Below, piece after piece: positions 1 to 10,259 of a DNA stretch of 64,000 nt. Each line of letters starts with the position of its first letter. Position 1 is the stretch's first letter. The notes under the pieces were generated by a model, which was given only the letters and a program-made list of their open reading frames with translations, was not told the origin of the DNA and ran no database searches. The stretch spans positions 1,612,001 through 1,676,000 of the forward strand of contig OZ022511.1 in assembly GCA_963989385.1 (NCBI GenBank). The letters run 5' to 3'. Source of the stretch: Ctena decussata. Its lineage: Eukaryota > Mollusca > Bivalvia > Lucinida > Lucinidae. Position numbers and translations under genes: made by a program.

Positions 1-2020
1 ACGTTAACTTAACTGAAACCGACGTTCACTTATAGTCACACACGTTAACTAAAACGTTAACAATAATAATAACAAACTAATCCAACTAAAACGTTGATAA
101 ATTAGTATACTCGCGATCTAGACGTGGCTATTAAAGTTACGTTCATAACAGACCGGAAATGACGTCATAAACTGACGTTGACTTTGCCGAGAATTACTTT
201 TCACTATTAGATGACGTAATTAGATGACGTAAATAACCCACCTACAATTACGCCCAACTTGATCTAGCGTATCGGATATACAAACGTAACGTATGTAACG
301 CAACGTATTAACACTGACACGACAACTGTACGTCCTACATTACAAAACCATATAAGATACCAACGGTAAATCAAACTTAAGATTCCGCTATTAGGTTTAA
401 TTCATTGTAACGATATTATATAACGTTACGAGTGACCTACGTTACTAAATCAGGACATAAAATGGACCTCAGTAACGGTTACGACACTACGTACAAACGT
501 TTGAATTAATGAACTAACAGATTGTCATGCAACAGCAGTGCCAAGGTACTCAAACGGACCTTAAAACTAAATATGTATCATCCGTGCCAAGACAATTCAG
601 GTCTATATACCTCAGTTTCCCCACTCAGATATGCAACCTGTTACATTCTATCACAAATTAATGCATGGGCTATCGCACTTCATCATGCAGGGAATAAGGA
701 TAGTTGACCTTAATTGAGTGTAGGTTACATTTACAAGAATTTAGTGGCAAAATTGCTCCCCTAAAATTCACAGCCTTACAAACATCCTTACGTCACCTTA
801 GAAAAGAACAATCAGAAAGTCAATAATAAAAAAAAATGTCTGACAATTGTGCCTAGATTCTGTATATATTGTCAATGTCTTACACTGGCAGATATTAACC
901 AGAAGTCAAATCCCGTTACTTCATGACACCATGTTACGCAGAAGGTTTTACACACGGTCGACACGGGTGTAGAGCCTTATGCGTCGCCAGGACGGCGGAG
1001 GGTGACTTCCGGTTAAAGGGTTATCTACTAGTGTAATACACTAACAAGGAAACTCTAACAACGTTAGAATTTTTTAAGTTTATATATAATGTAAATTCTA
1101 TATACAACAATACAATTTACAACTGTCACAATTACAATAATATACAACACATATCAGTTCATGTCGCTGGCCCAAGTAAGGTGTTTGTTTCAAATCTGTA
1201 ATCGATTTGCGTACAATACGCAAATAGATTACCGTCTGACGTCAACACCGTACTCGGCTCAGCGCCATGAACTAAAGGAAAACACAAAGAACAAAAGACG
1301 TCAGTTTGAGCTCATACAAAAAAACAAGGCCTTATGTTGGTAGACTTCAATTCGTCGTTCCCTGGATCATGTCATGGGCCAGTCCATATATCATGAGGAA
1401 CACCAACTCATATAAACACGTGCACGATTATATACTGGTCGCTCCCTGGATTGTACCAGGGACCAGTCTATATATATTAAAACACCTTAGTGGACGAACA
1501 CTGTCCCACACTTGATGTGACCTTCAGATCTTATCACAGAATCTGGCAAAACTGTGCTAACCACTTCCGCCTACATTTTGTGCTTCCCGCCTCTGCTTGG
1601 GAACCATGCACAAACGGCGTTGTAACTGCCTCTACCCGGGTTGGTATTAACCTGGAGACGTTTATCGAATCTCCAGGTGAGACGTGGCTCTAAGCCCTAA
1701 CAGCTGACTGCCGGACTTGATGTGCCTAAAAATAACGAACTTACACTTAATACATTGTAACTACATAATAACAATACGTAAGACTTGGGCCTGTCTTGGA
1801 AATACCATACAACGCCCTCGGCGAATGCCGAGCATAACGTGCACACGCCAGCCGTGTCGCTAGACACGACTCGCGCTCACGATGTAAAGCTAAAAGTGTG
1901 CTTACCACTTCCGCCAATGAAGAAACGTAGATCCTACCACGCATGTGCGTCGAAGGATCTGACGTCAAACATTGTCAAGAAGTATACTGACGTCAACAGG
2001 CTTTACCATGACATACCCCA

Positions 2021-2064
2021 CATAAAACATGAATAATCTAAACATAAAACATGAATAATCTAAA
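2021..2064. repeat. 22-bp tandem duplication
   Basis: Two adjacent identical 22-bp units, starting at 2021 and 2043, each beginning CATAAAACATGAATAATC. Confidence 0.85.
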
Positions 2065-2442
2065 CAATGTCCTATTTACATTAAATTGATTGACCAAAAT
2101 CTAACTCGCATATGTTTTTAATTCATTTCTTTAAACTAAGCGTAATACCATTTGCCATAGAATATAATAGCTGAATAAGCGTTTCTCACACATTTGGGAT
2201 CATAACGTTTGATCTGACATCATGACATCAATGATGTTGTACCATATGACGCCGTCTAATGAAGGCAAATCAAACGCATGATGACCAAATGTTACCATTA
2301 TAACTTATGGAAAAAACCCTTAATGCGGTGCATGCTATGGCGTCAATTGACGTCACGAGTACATAAATTAGTTCCATTACAAATCAATCTACTTCTATAG
2401 GCCACGTATACGTGAAACTAATATAAAAAGTGCTGACGTCGC

Positions 2443-2500
2443 AATAACATGAATGCAACTGACGTCACATGAATAACATGAATGCAACTGACGTCACTGG
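2443..2500. repeat. 29-bp tandem duplication carrying TGACGTCA
   Basis: Two 29-bp units (2443 and 2472) each contain ATGAATGCAACTGACGTCAC, so the CRE-like octamer is duplicated. Confidence 0.8.
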
Positions 2501-3602
2501 ACGTCAAATAGACGCACACCATTGCAACCAACATCAGTGATATAAACTATTTCCGAAATTTACAAAACTTCCTAATATACAAATATTATGCGCAGCATGC
2601 TTACTAACAAAATCGGTCGACACATGCGCAGCCTGATCACTGCCAACAAAATCAAATCAGTCGACACATATAATCATACCATATCAATCAGAAGTCACAT
2701 TTTTCATTCTTAGCCAAACTATTCTAAACAAATATAATAAAATCTTACCCTTCTAGGTCTTAACACAGAATCTGGGCACACAACAATATAACATCCATCA
2801 AGAATTAAACAGCCACGTCTAACTTTTCAATAAAAGATAGGCGTATAAATACTAAGCGTCTCACTTTTAAATCATGGGACTCGAATCAAAGTGTGCAGGT
2901 ACTCACATTAAAATCATGCAACACGCTGTCCAGGAGAGGTATTCACAAACAACCCATGCATAACGTAGCCACAATTTCCGTAAACATTTTATTACCACAG
3001 TTACCCTAAAAACTGTAGCCTTACTGATTGAAAGGATTAAAATAATCTCGACGACATAGTGGACGATTAGATCCATTTCGTAACAATGAAAGCGTTTACC
3101 AGAAGTATGGAAAGAAGCCAAAGTAACACCTACTTTTTAAAAAAGGGTTTTACATTACAGACACATAGTTCTGACGACAGTCCCAGTAAAACTACTAGAA
3201 AGAATTATAAGGGACGCAATTGTCGATCATGTGACCATAAATGATTTGTTTTCAGCAGCAAAACAAGGGTTTGTTGTCGGAAAATCTTGCGTTACGCAGC
3301 TGCTTGAGTTTATGAAAGAGTTAACAGAATCATTGGATAGTGTAGAAGATGTTGATGCCATTTACTTAGACTTCTGTAAAGCTTTCGATAAAGTTCACCA
3401 TGGTGGGCCACTGAAGAAGTTGTACAATTGCGGAATTACTGGGAAAATATATAACTGGGTTAAGAAGTTTTTGTCTAACAGAAAACAGAGTTACGATTAA
3501 TGGCTCAAAACCAGTATGGAGAGCCATTACAAGTGGAATTCCACAGGGGAATGTGGACCAGTTTTGTTCCTTATTTTTCATCAACGACCAACGACCTGTC
3601 CC

Positions 3603-4765
3603 AGTAGCTTTTTGCTGACGATGGGAAACTCTTCAATAGAGTTAAATCAGAAGAAACAAATGGCTTTTTTACCCGCGGAATAGCGACAGTAAGTGTGGCT
3701 CGGAAAGGGATGCTCGTTGCCTGCCGAGCCAAAGCCCATCAACTCTTTTCATTTAAACTTTTGGGGTTTAGCGACACTGAAGAAGTTAAATACAGAAACG
3801 CGCGCCTGTCGCACTCAATTTGGTATGGATACGTTTATATTACAAGATAACATAAAATTGATAAATGCAAGTGTCACCATTTGCATGTTGGGAAAAGTGA
3901 ATACTGTTTTAACATGAAATGACATACAAGTACGACCTGTAGCAATCGAAAAAAGTAGAATTTGAAAAAGATTTGGGTGTAGTAATAGACCTCCCACCCT
4001 ACGTTGCAATTAGTGCAAGTAGCTTTTTGCTGACTATGGGGAGCTCTTCAATAGGGTTAAATCAGAAGAAACGAATGACTTTTTGTCCCACAGAATGCGA
4101 CAGTAAGTGTGGCTCGGAGAGGGATGCTCGTTGCCTGCCGAGCCAATGTTAAAGAGTAACTACACTTCAGGAACTGACTGAATCAGATCCCAAACCCTAT
4201 TCCCAACATCAAAGGGAAAGATTGACAAAGACATCCCAACAAACAATAAATTACAAGTGATAAGCCGAGTCAACAGCTCTTTCCCAAATAGGTGGCAATT
4301 CAGCTATCTTTACTGAACTAAATAATTTAGACCAACAGAACGGTTACAACAGACTAAGCAAATCATACGAAAAACATTTAACAACTATTTCTACCTATTT
4401 TCTATTTTTTACTATAGAAGGGTTAAAATGAGAACACAATAAATTAAACAGCACCGAACATAAAACAAATGCAACCGCAACGAAAGTACCGCCTTGGGAC
4501 ATCTCTTTTCATTTAAACTTTTGGGGTTTAGCAACACTGAAGAAATTAAATACAGACACGCGCGCCTGTCGCACTAAATTTGGTATGGATATGTTTATAT
4601 TTCAATATGACATAAAATTAATAAATGCAAGTGCCACGATTTGCATGCTGGGAAACGTGAATACTGTTTCAGCATAAAACATGAAAGGACATACAAACAC
4701 GACCTGTAGCAATCGAAAAAGTAGAATTTGAAAATGATTTGGGTGTAGTAATAGATAGAGATTTA
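3603..4765. repeat. Internal direct duplication inside the decayed LINE, second copy split by an insertion
   Basis: Block A (3603-3732) recurs at 4018-4146 and block B (3743-3990) recurs at 4503-4756, both in direct orientation and highly similar. In the first copy A and B are adjacent. In the second they are separated by 4147-4502, which holds a dispersed repeat related to 5345-5700. Block A ends in a small hairpin whose arms are TGGCTCGG and CCGAGCCA. Confidence 0.85.
4147..4502 (+). repeat. Dispersed repeat family 'ACCGCCTTGG', copy 1
   Basis: Starts near a CAGGAACTGACTGAATC-like motif and ends at AAAGTACCGCCTTGGGAC. The same start and end motifs occur, in order, at 5345-5700 and, in reverse, at 49799-50196. 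It lies between duplicated LINE blocks A' and B', so it inserted after that duplication. No coding capacity is visible. Confidence 0.6.
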
Positions 4766-5344
4766 AAATTCAGAGAGCATAAAATATCAAAAGTGAATAT
4801 AGCTAATAGAAACGCTAACTTTGTATAAGTATAAGAATTTCACTTACCTTGACAAACAAATGTTTCCAAATCTGTACAAAACTATGGTACGCCCTCATTT
4901 AGAATATGCTACCCAAATTTGGTCACCAATATATGAAAAGGATAAAATAACCATTGAAAGCGTTCAGCAAAGGGCTACGCGTTTGGTGAAAAGTATCTGC
5001 CATATTTCATACGAAGAGAGATTCAGGCACATTGGTTTACCTACGCTGGAATATCCGCGAGCAAGAGCTGACATGGTACTTGTAAGTTTATTAGATAATC
5101 AACCAAATTGATATGGTTGATATAAGCAAGCTATATACATTTGCACCCCATGGTGCGACCATCTCTTAAACTGATTAAACCCAGAGCACGATAAAATGTT
5201 AGGCGTCAAAGCTCCAGTAATATAATGTTTGACATATGGAGTTCGTTACCAGAAATTGTAGTTTGGGTACTCTCTCTGAACACTTTCAAGAGCCGCCTAA
5301 TAACCACTATGCAGAAGTCATCATTTTCAAAAAACAGTAAGTAG

Positions 5345-6100
5345 GAAACTTCTCAGGAACTGACACAATTCAAACCCAGATCCCACCCAAGACACCATGT
5401 GGGACAAAATTAGTCACCACTAAAGACATCATCAGATGCGACCCACCCAGCAGGCACATGACGTCGGAATGGCGTCGGAATGACGTCGGTGCGACGTCAT
5501 TACGTCGCAGCGACGTCAGTCCGACGTCATTTTGACGTCATATGCCTGCTGGGCAGTGAGCAGCCATTTCCCATTTAGGTGGTCACCGGGATAGCCTTAA
5601 CATCACAAACAACATATCAATAACAGACATAGCAGCAAGCAACACATAAAACAACCAGGAAGAACCAAAACAAAAGTACCGCCTTGGGACGGCCAGTAAT
5701 ACATTACAGTGGGGCGGGGGAGGGGTGGAGGGGGACGGCTTAACCGGTTTGTGGTCGACCAACCCTCGCCCTTGGTTCTGCCTTGGTTCATTAGACACTT
5801 AGTTATTCCACCCAAACTAAACAATTACCACCCAAACAACAGACTAAGGAAAGCATCATTTTTTACAATAAGAAGAAATTATACGAAATATTTTAAACGA
5901 CTAACGTTATTTTTACCTTTAGGACTAGACTGAACATCATTAACAATAGATCTATAACAGACTAAGCAACAAACACAACAGAAAACAAGAAGACCCAAAA
6001 CAGCAGTGCCGCAATGATATTACTGGGGGTGGGGGGTGGGCATGGGGTTGGGGAGGGACTTGACCGGTTTGTGGTCGATAAATTCATCTCCACCTGCTAC
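5345..6100 (+). repeat. Dispersed repeat family 'ACCGCCTTGG', copies 2 and 3 (degraded)
   Basis: 5345-5800 repeats the order seen elsewhere: CAGGAACTGACAC, then AAAGTACCGCCTTGGGACGG, then a G-rich run and CTTAACCGGTTTGTGGTCGA. The 108-bp palindromic element lies inside it. A further degraded copy around 5955-6085 repeats the G-rich run and GACCGGTTTGTGGTCGA. No gene is supported. Confidence 0.5.
5446..5553. mobile_element. 108-bp palindromic GACGTC-rich element (MITE-like)
   Basis: The ends are inverted repeats: CCCAGCAGGCACATGACGTC at the left, and its complement with one change at the right. The interior is a run of GACGTC words with short spacers, so the whole unit can fold. A diverged relative starting CCCAGCAGGCACATGGCAC lies near 25410-25480. 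No target duplication is evident. Confidence 0.75.
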
Positions 6101-6106
6101 ATCATT

Positions 6107-6107
<1 letters not shown>

Positions 6108-6156
<49 letters not shown>
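6108..6156. repeat. (GATA)n microsatellite
   Basis: Uninterrupted GATA units. It is followed by a segment that ends in the CAGCCCTAA motif before the next array. Confidence 0.95.
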
Positions 6157-6538
6157 CTGAGACGAGTATCCGGGAATCTGAGCACCTGAGTTCGGTTCGC
6201 GTAGATAAATGACCCGGTATATATATATACTACCTGTTACCCGAATGCTTATTATTAAGTATAAGTATAAGTATAAGCATAAGTATTCTATTTAAACAGA
6301 ACTCCAAGTATATAGAGCAAACCATTTTTGCATATCATTACAGGGAGATATCTACATTTTCATACCTTTTTCGTGTACACATAATCAGATGGCATTTTCC
6401 TGACTTATCTTTGATCTAACCATATATTTTCTAAAAATTGGACATGCTGAATATGCTAAAGTAACGGGTATCCGGGTACTCGCGGGTAATTGGGACTCAG
6501 GTACCCGGGAACAAATATCTCTACCCGTCCCAGCCCTA

Positions 6539-6540
<2 letters not shown>
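6157..6540. repeat. Microsatellite-linked repeat (GGTACCCG...CAGCCCTAA)
   Basis: This segment, like 7020-7089 and the split copy at 9691-10068, carries GTACCCG words, an ACAAATATCTaTCTACC-like motif and CAGCCCTAA directly before a TAGA array. It also has a short AAGTATAAGTATAAGTATAA run near 6255. It appears to be a dispersed repeat whose end carries the microsatellite. No gene is seen. Confidence 0.6.

Positions 6541-6598
<58 letters not shown>
6541..6598. repeat. (TAGA)n microsatellite
   Basis: Continuous TAGA units up to the left edge of the CAGG-ended MITE at 6599. Confidence 0.95.
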
Positions 6599-6983
6599 CA
6601 GGTCAGGATCCAGGGGGTGGGCTTTGGGCTTCAGTCCCGCCATCTGGGCCTCTGTGTTATGTATAATAAGTAGACTTCAGACAAAAACAGGTGTACCTTA
6701 TAAAAGTTTGAGATAATTTCTCCGTGAGGTTAGATTCAAATATATATGTTGTGACATCTCATTAGAATCGCCTTGGTAAGGCGACTCTAATAAGATATCA
6801 CAATATATATTTCAAGGTAAAACAGACATTCTCAAACGTTCTCATCAAATTAACCCCTTATTATGTTATACATTTTCAAGCCCCCTCCCCATCCACCCCC
6901 TTACATACATACATCTCGGCACCTCCCAGCCCCGCCACTTATTCAGAGCCCCACCAGTACGTGGTGATCTGGATCCGAGCCTG
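6599..6983 (+). mobile_element. 385-bp MITE with CAGG...CCTG ends, copy 1
   Basis: Terminal inverted repeats: CAGGTCAGGATCC at the left and CAGGCTCGGATCC read inward from the right. The centre holds a long palindrome (about 6748-6806), with arms of the type TTGTGACATCTCATTAGAAT. It sits inside a TAGA array (GATAG on both sides). The other copies are 9728-10028 (opposite orientation) and 21573-22350. It has no coding capacity, so it would need a transposase supplied in trans. Confidence 0.8.
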
Positions 6984-7020
<37 letters not shown>

Positions 7021-7088
7021 CAGGTACCCGCAGGTAATTGGAGCTCGTTTACCCGGGTACAAATATCTATCTACCAGTTCCAGCCCTA

Positions 7089-7168
<80 letters not shown>
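6984..7168. repeat. TAGA arrays separated by the GGTACCCG-type repeat
   Basis: TAGA runs at 6984-7019 and 7089-7168 flank a 70-bp uninterrupted copy of the linked repeat (7020-7088). That copy serves as the empty-site reference for the MITE at 9728-10028. Confidence 0.9.
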
Positions 7169-9666
7169 CCTAAAGTGAGCAAGCAAAAGCCAAGAAAAAC
7201 ACACCTTTACAGGAAAGCAGACTGGGGGCCATTTTGTACCTTTATGACCTCTTTCAGGTCCACATTCTTACCAAACCTGGAAAACAAAACCATTGACCAA
7301 GCCTGGACTAAATTCAAAAATATCATACATGAAGGCATATATAATATGTTCTATAAAAGGGTTATTCTTTGGAAGCAAGGGTCACACCAAAGAACTGAAA
7401 ACTGTCGAGTGTACAAGTTTTCTGGGCCAGACTAGCTATAAATTTATCCCTTCTAAACTTGTCGGGTCCAAAAAGCATCTTCCGTGGATTACTAATAGTA
7501 TCCGGCGAGAAATTGGAAGAAGGGATAAATTGTATCAGAAAGCCAGAAAATCTAAGTCTGTGGAAAGCAGGAAGAAGTTTCTTAAATCTAAACATGCTGT
7601 GAAACACAAAATTAAAACCTCACATGATAATTATTTAGAGGAAGTTTTAGGCTTAAACAATCCATCAGATGACACCCCAGATACTGGTAAGTCCAATTTT
7701 TCACGTAAAATACTTTTCAGCCTCCTGAAAAACTCAAAACAAGACTCCCAGGGCATTGGTCCTCTTAAAGAAGGTGAGTCCGTATTTAGTTCTAATGTTG
7801 ACAAGGCCAACTCACTTAATCGGCAATTTAAATCAGTGTTTTCCTCCAGATCTGCACTGGATCTTGTCAAGCTGTCTCGGGGTGCCCTGTTTAGTGGTGT
7901 CCAGTCTAGCCTGAACTTGTTCATATCCACAGCCTTTCAGTGCAAAGTAACAGCAATGCCAGACATTGATATTCAAGTCAGTGGTGTCCTCAAACTCTTG
8001 ACAGGTTTAAACCCTTCTAAGGCAGCTGGCCCGGATGCCATAAAGCCTGTAGTTCTTAAATAATTGGCAAATGAAATAGCTCCTATAGTTACAGCTATCT
8101 TCCAGTTATCCCTAAACACTGGTACCGTACCACTTGAATGGAAGCAGGCAATAGTCATCCCACTCTTTAAGAAAGGAGATAAAGGTAACCCGGCCAACTA
8201 CCGACCTATTTCTCTGACCTGCATTTTATGCAAATCAATGGAGCATATTATTGCTTCCAACTTAACCAGACACCTTGAAAACCACAGCATTCTGTACGAC
8301 TTGCAGCATGGCTTTCGTTAGCGCAGATCCTGTGAAACTCATTGATTCAGCTGGTTGAAGACCTTACTAGATCCCTGACAGAGGGAAAACAGACAGATCT
8401 TAATCTGCTTGATTTTAGTAAGGCGTTTGACAAGGTGAATCATCTGAAGTAACTCCATAAATTGCAAATACACGGGGTTAATGGTAAAACTCTCCACTGG
8501 ATCCAGTCCTTCCTTGTTGGTAGGAGCCAGAGAGTCGTCTTGGAAGGTGGGTATTCAGACGAGGTTCCAGTCTCGTCAGGTGTACCGCAGGGGTCTGTCT
8601 TAGGCCCAATTTTATTTTTATTATATATAAATGACTTGCCCGATAATGTGCAGTCCCAAAGACGCCTGTTTGCAGACGACACTGCGGTATACCTGACCAT
8701 AAACCATCCCGAAGACACAGCTTTCCTCCAGAAGGACCTCAATAAACTCCAGCAATGGGAACATCAGTGTGACATGGAGTTCAATCCTAGTAAGTGCCAA
8801 GTTTTGCACATAACAAGGGCAAGAACTCCCACAAAGACCCCATACATAATGCATAACCAGGTTTTGGAAAGTGTCCCTTCTGCCAGGTATCTTGGTGTCG
8901 ACTTGTCCACCAATCTCAACTTTAACAGTCACATTAATAGAACTTGCTCAAATGCCAATAAATCACTCGGCTTTATCAAACATAACATGAAAACCAAACA
9001 TCCCGGTGTCCGCGAAGCGGCATACAAAACCATAGTGCGCCCTCAGCTAGAATATGCCTCTACAGTGTGGAGTCCATATACACAGTCAAATATTCACAAA
9101 ATCGAAATAATACAGCGTAGAGCTATCCGCTGGACTTTGAATAACTATTCACCCTATGACAGTGTCACTGCTATGCAGTCTAGCCTTGGTTGGAGGTCTC
9201 TGGAGCAGAGGAGAGCAGATGCTCGTCTTTGCATGTTTTACAAACGTCTGCACAATATTGTTGCCGTGCCTCTTCCATCGTATTTTACACATCCTACAAG
9301 AATGACACGTCACAGCCACCCCCTCTTATTACTGCAAATTCACACTCAAGCAAATTTCTATAAATACTAGTTCTGTCCCCTGGCTGTTGTGCAATGGAAT
9401 CGACTACCAGCTGATGTTGTTTTTGCTGCCTAAACTGACTCAGTTCAGTGTGGCAGTCAGGTCTCTTGACCGCCAGATGCCATAAATACAACAGACCTGT
9501 TTTTAACCTGATTTTAATATCTTACTTCTGATAACAGTTTTAACCCTTTCATCTTTCTTCACCTCACTTTTGCACTTTTTAGACTCATCTATTCATCACA
9601 CTTTTTACTTCACGGCGCGCAATCATCCTGCACGTAATCCTCGCGAGGGGGTGATGCAGTAAAACT
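7168..9666 (+). pseudogene. 5'-truncated LINE with broken reverse transcriptase
   Basis: It starts directly after a TAGA array with the end of the endonuclease/linker (RKTHLYRKAD-like). The RT is read in pieces: 7293-8063, 8064-8321 and 8396-9370. Motifs include KAAGPDAIKP (finger), ANYRPISLTC, LQHGFR, LLDFSKAFDKV, SGVPQGSVLGPILFLLYIND, RLFADDTAVY (8666-8695), YLGVDL, QLEYASTVWSPYTQ and IQRRAIRW. In-frame stops lie at 8061, 8319 and about 8450. There is a frameshift near 8335 and another near 9367, after which a VVQWNRLPADV-like tail continues. The 3' end (about 9640-9666) ends in GATGCAGTAAAAC and a TAGA tail. It belongs to the same broad group as the LINE at 10260-11883. The full-length element would be about 2 kb longer upstream. 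It is inactive. Confidence 0.9.
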
Positions 9667-9690
9667 AGATAGATAGATAGATAGATAGAT
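9667..9690. repeat. Short (TAGA)n tract at the LINE 3' end
   Basis: About six TAGA units directly follow the LINE 3' end, probably as its simple-repeat tail or as part of the adjoining GGTACCCG repeat. Confidence 0.8.
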
Positions 9691-9727
9691 GACAGGTACC
9701 CGCAGGTAATTGGGGCTCGTTTACCCG

Positions 9728-10028
9728 CAGGCCCGGATCCAGACCACCACACACCGGTGGGGCTCTGTACAACTGGTGGGGCTGGTATGTGTGGGGATGA
9801 GGTGGGGCGGGGCGGGGAGTGGGGCTTGAAAATATACGACATAATTAGAGATCAATTTTATCAGAATTTTAGATAATGTTCTTTTTGCTTTGACATATAT
9901 GTTGTGATGTCTCATTAGAATCGCCTCCGCGAGGCGACTCTAATGAGATGTCACAACATATATCTAATCTAGCCAGGCCCATGTGGCGGGGCTGAAGCCC
10001 CAAAACCCACCCCCTGGATCCGGGACTG
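9728..10028 (-). mobile_element. 301-bp MITE with CAGG...CCTG ends, copy 2, with 6-bp target duplication
   Basis: It interrupts the GGTACCCG repeat whose uninterrupted form is at 7020-7088. TACCCG occurs at 9722-9727 and again at 10029-10034, directly outside the element. The terminal repeats are CAGGCCCGGATCC and, from the right, CAGTCCCGGATCC. The centre (about 9896-9962) is an almost perfect palindrome of more than 60 bp. The orientation is opposite to copy 1. Confidence 0.85.
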
Positions 10029-10068
10029 TACCCGGGTACAAATATCTATCTACCAGTTCCAGCCCTAA

Positions 10069-10081
10069 CAGACAGACAGAC

Positions 10082-10135
<54 letters not shown>
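10069..10135. repeat. (CAGA)/(TAGA)n microsatellite
   Basis: A few CAGA units followed by TAGA units, again immediately after CAGCCCTAA. Confidence 0.95.
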
Positions 10136-10259
10136 GCGACGTGAAAGTAGATTTCCCTAGCAAAAATAATGCATTCGTCACTCAGGAAATCTCCACGAAC
10201 CAGCATGCAAGTTTCGGTTTTTAGTAACACTCTCCCATCTACATCTACATCTATAAGGT

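Larger units (their letters stand above)
1..3090. other. Unassigned AT-rich region dense in GACGTC/ACGTT
   Basis: No convincing gene is visible; the open frames are short and show no recognisable domain. The stretch is unusually rich in ACGTT, GACGTC and TGACGTCA-type words compared with the rest of the window. It also holds small tandem duplications near 2021 and 2443. The CRE-like words could be regulatory, or could simply be the composition of an old repeat. I see nothing else I can support here. Confidence 0.4.
3098..5345 (+). pseudogene. Decayed LINE reverse transcriptase (non-LTR)
   Basis: Conceptual translation gives scattered pieces of one non-LTR reverse transcriptase. Around 3098-3240 there is a finger-domain piece (PEVWKEAKVTP, then LLERIIRDAIVDH). 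At 3231-3500 comes a palm piece with QGFVVGKSCVTQLLEF and YLDFCKAFDKVHH. After a frame change near 3491 comes a degraded SGIPQG segment, and a DDGKLFNRVKSEE piece near 3615. At 4745-5111 is the thumb/connection region (LEYATQIWSP, QQRATRLVK), and near 5230-5320 the tail (SLPEIV, NTFKSRL). The catalytic ADD block is broken, and frameshifts and stops separate the parts. The middle is also rearranged by an internal duplication (3603-4765). It is dead and cannot encode a working enzyme. Confidence 0.85.

Noticed and set aside
6943..7182. Open frame rich in SIYLSIYL
   Set aside because: Translation of the TAGA microsatellite; no biological meaning. The same applies to 9964-10275.
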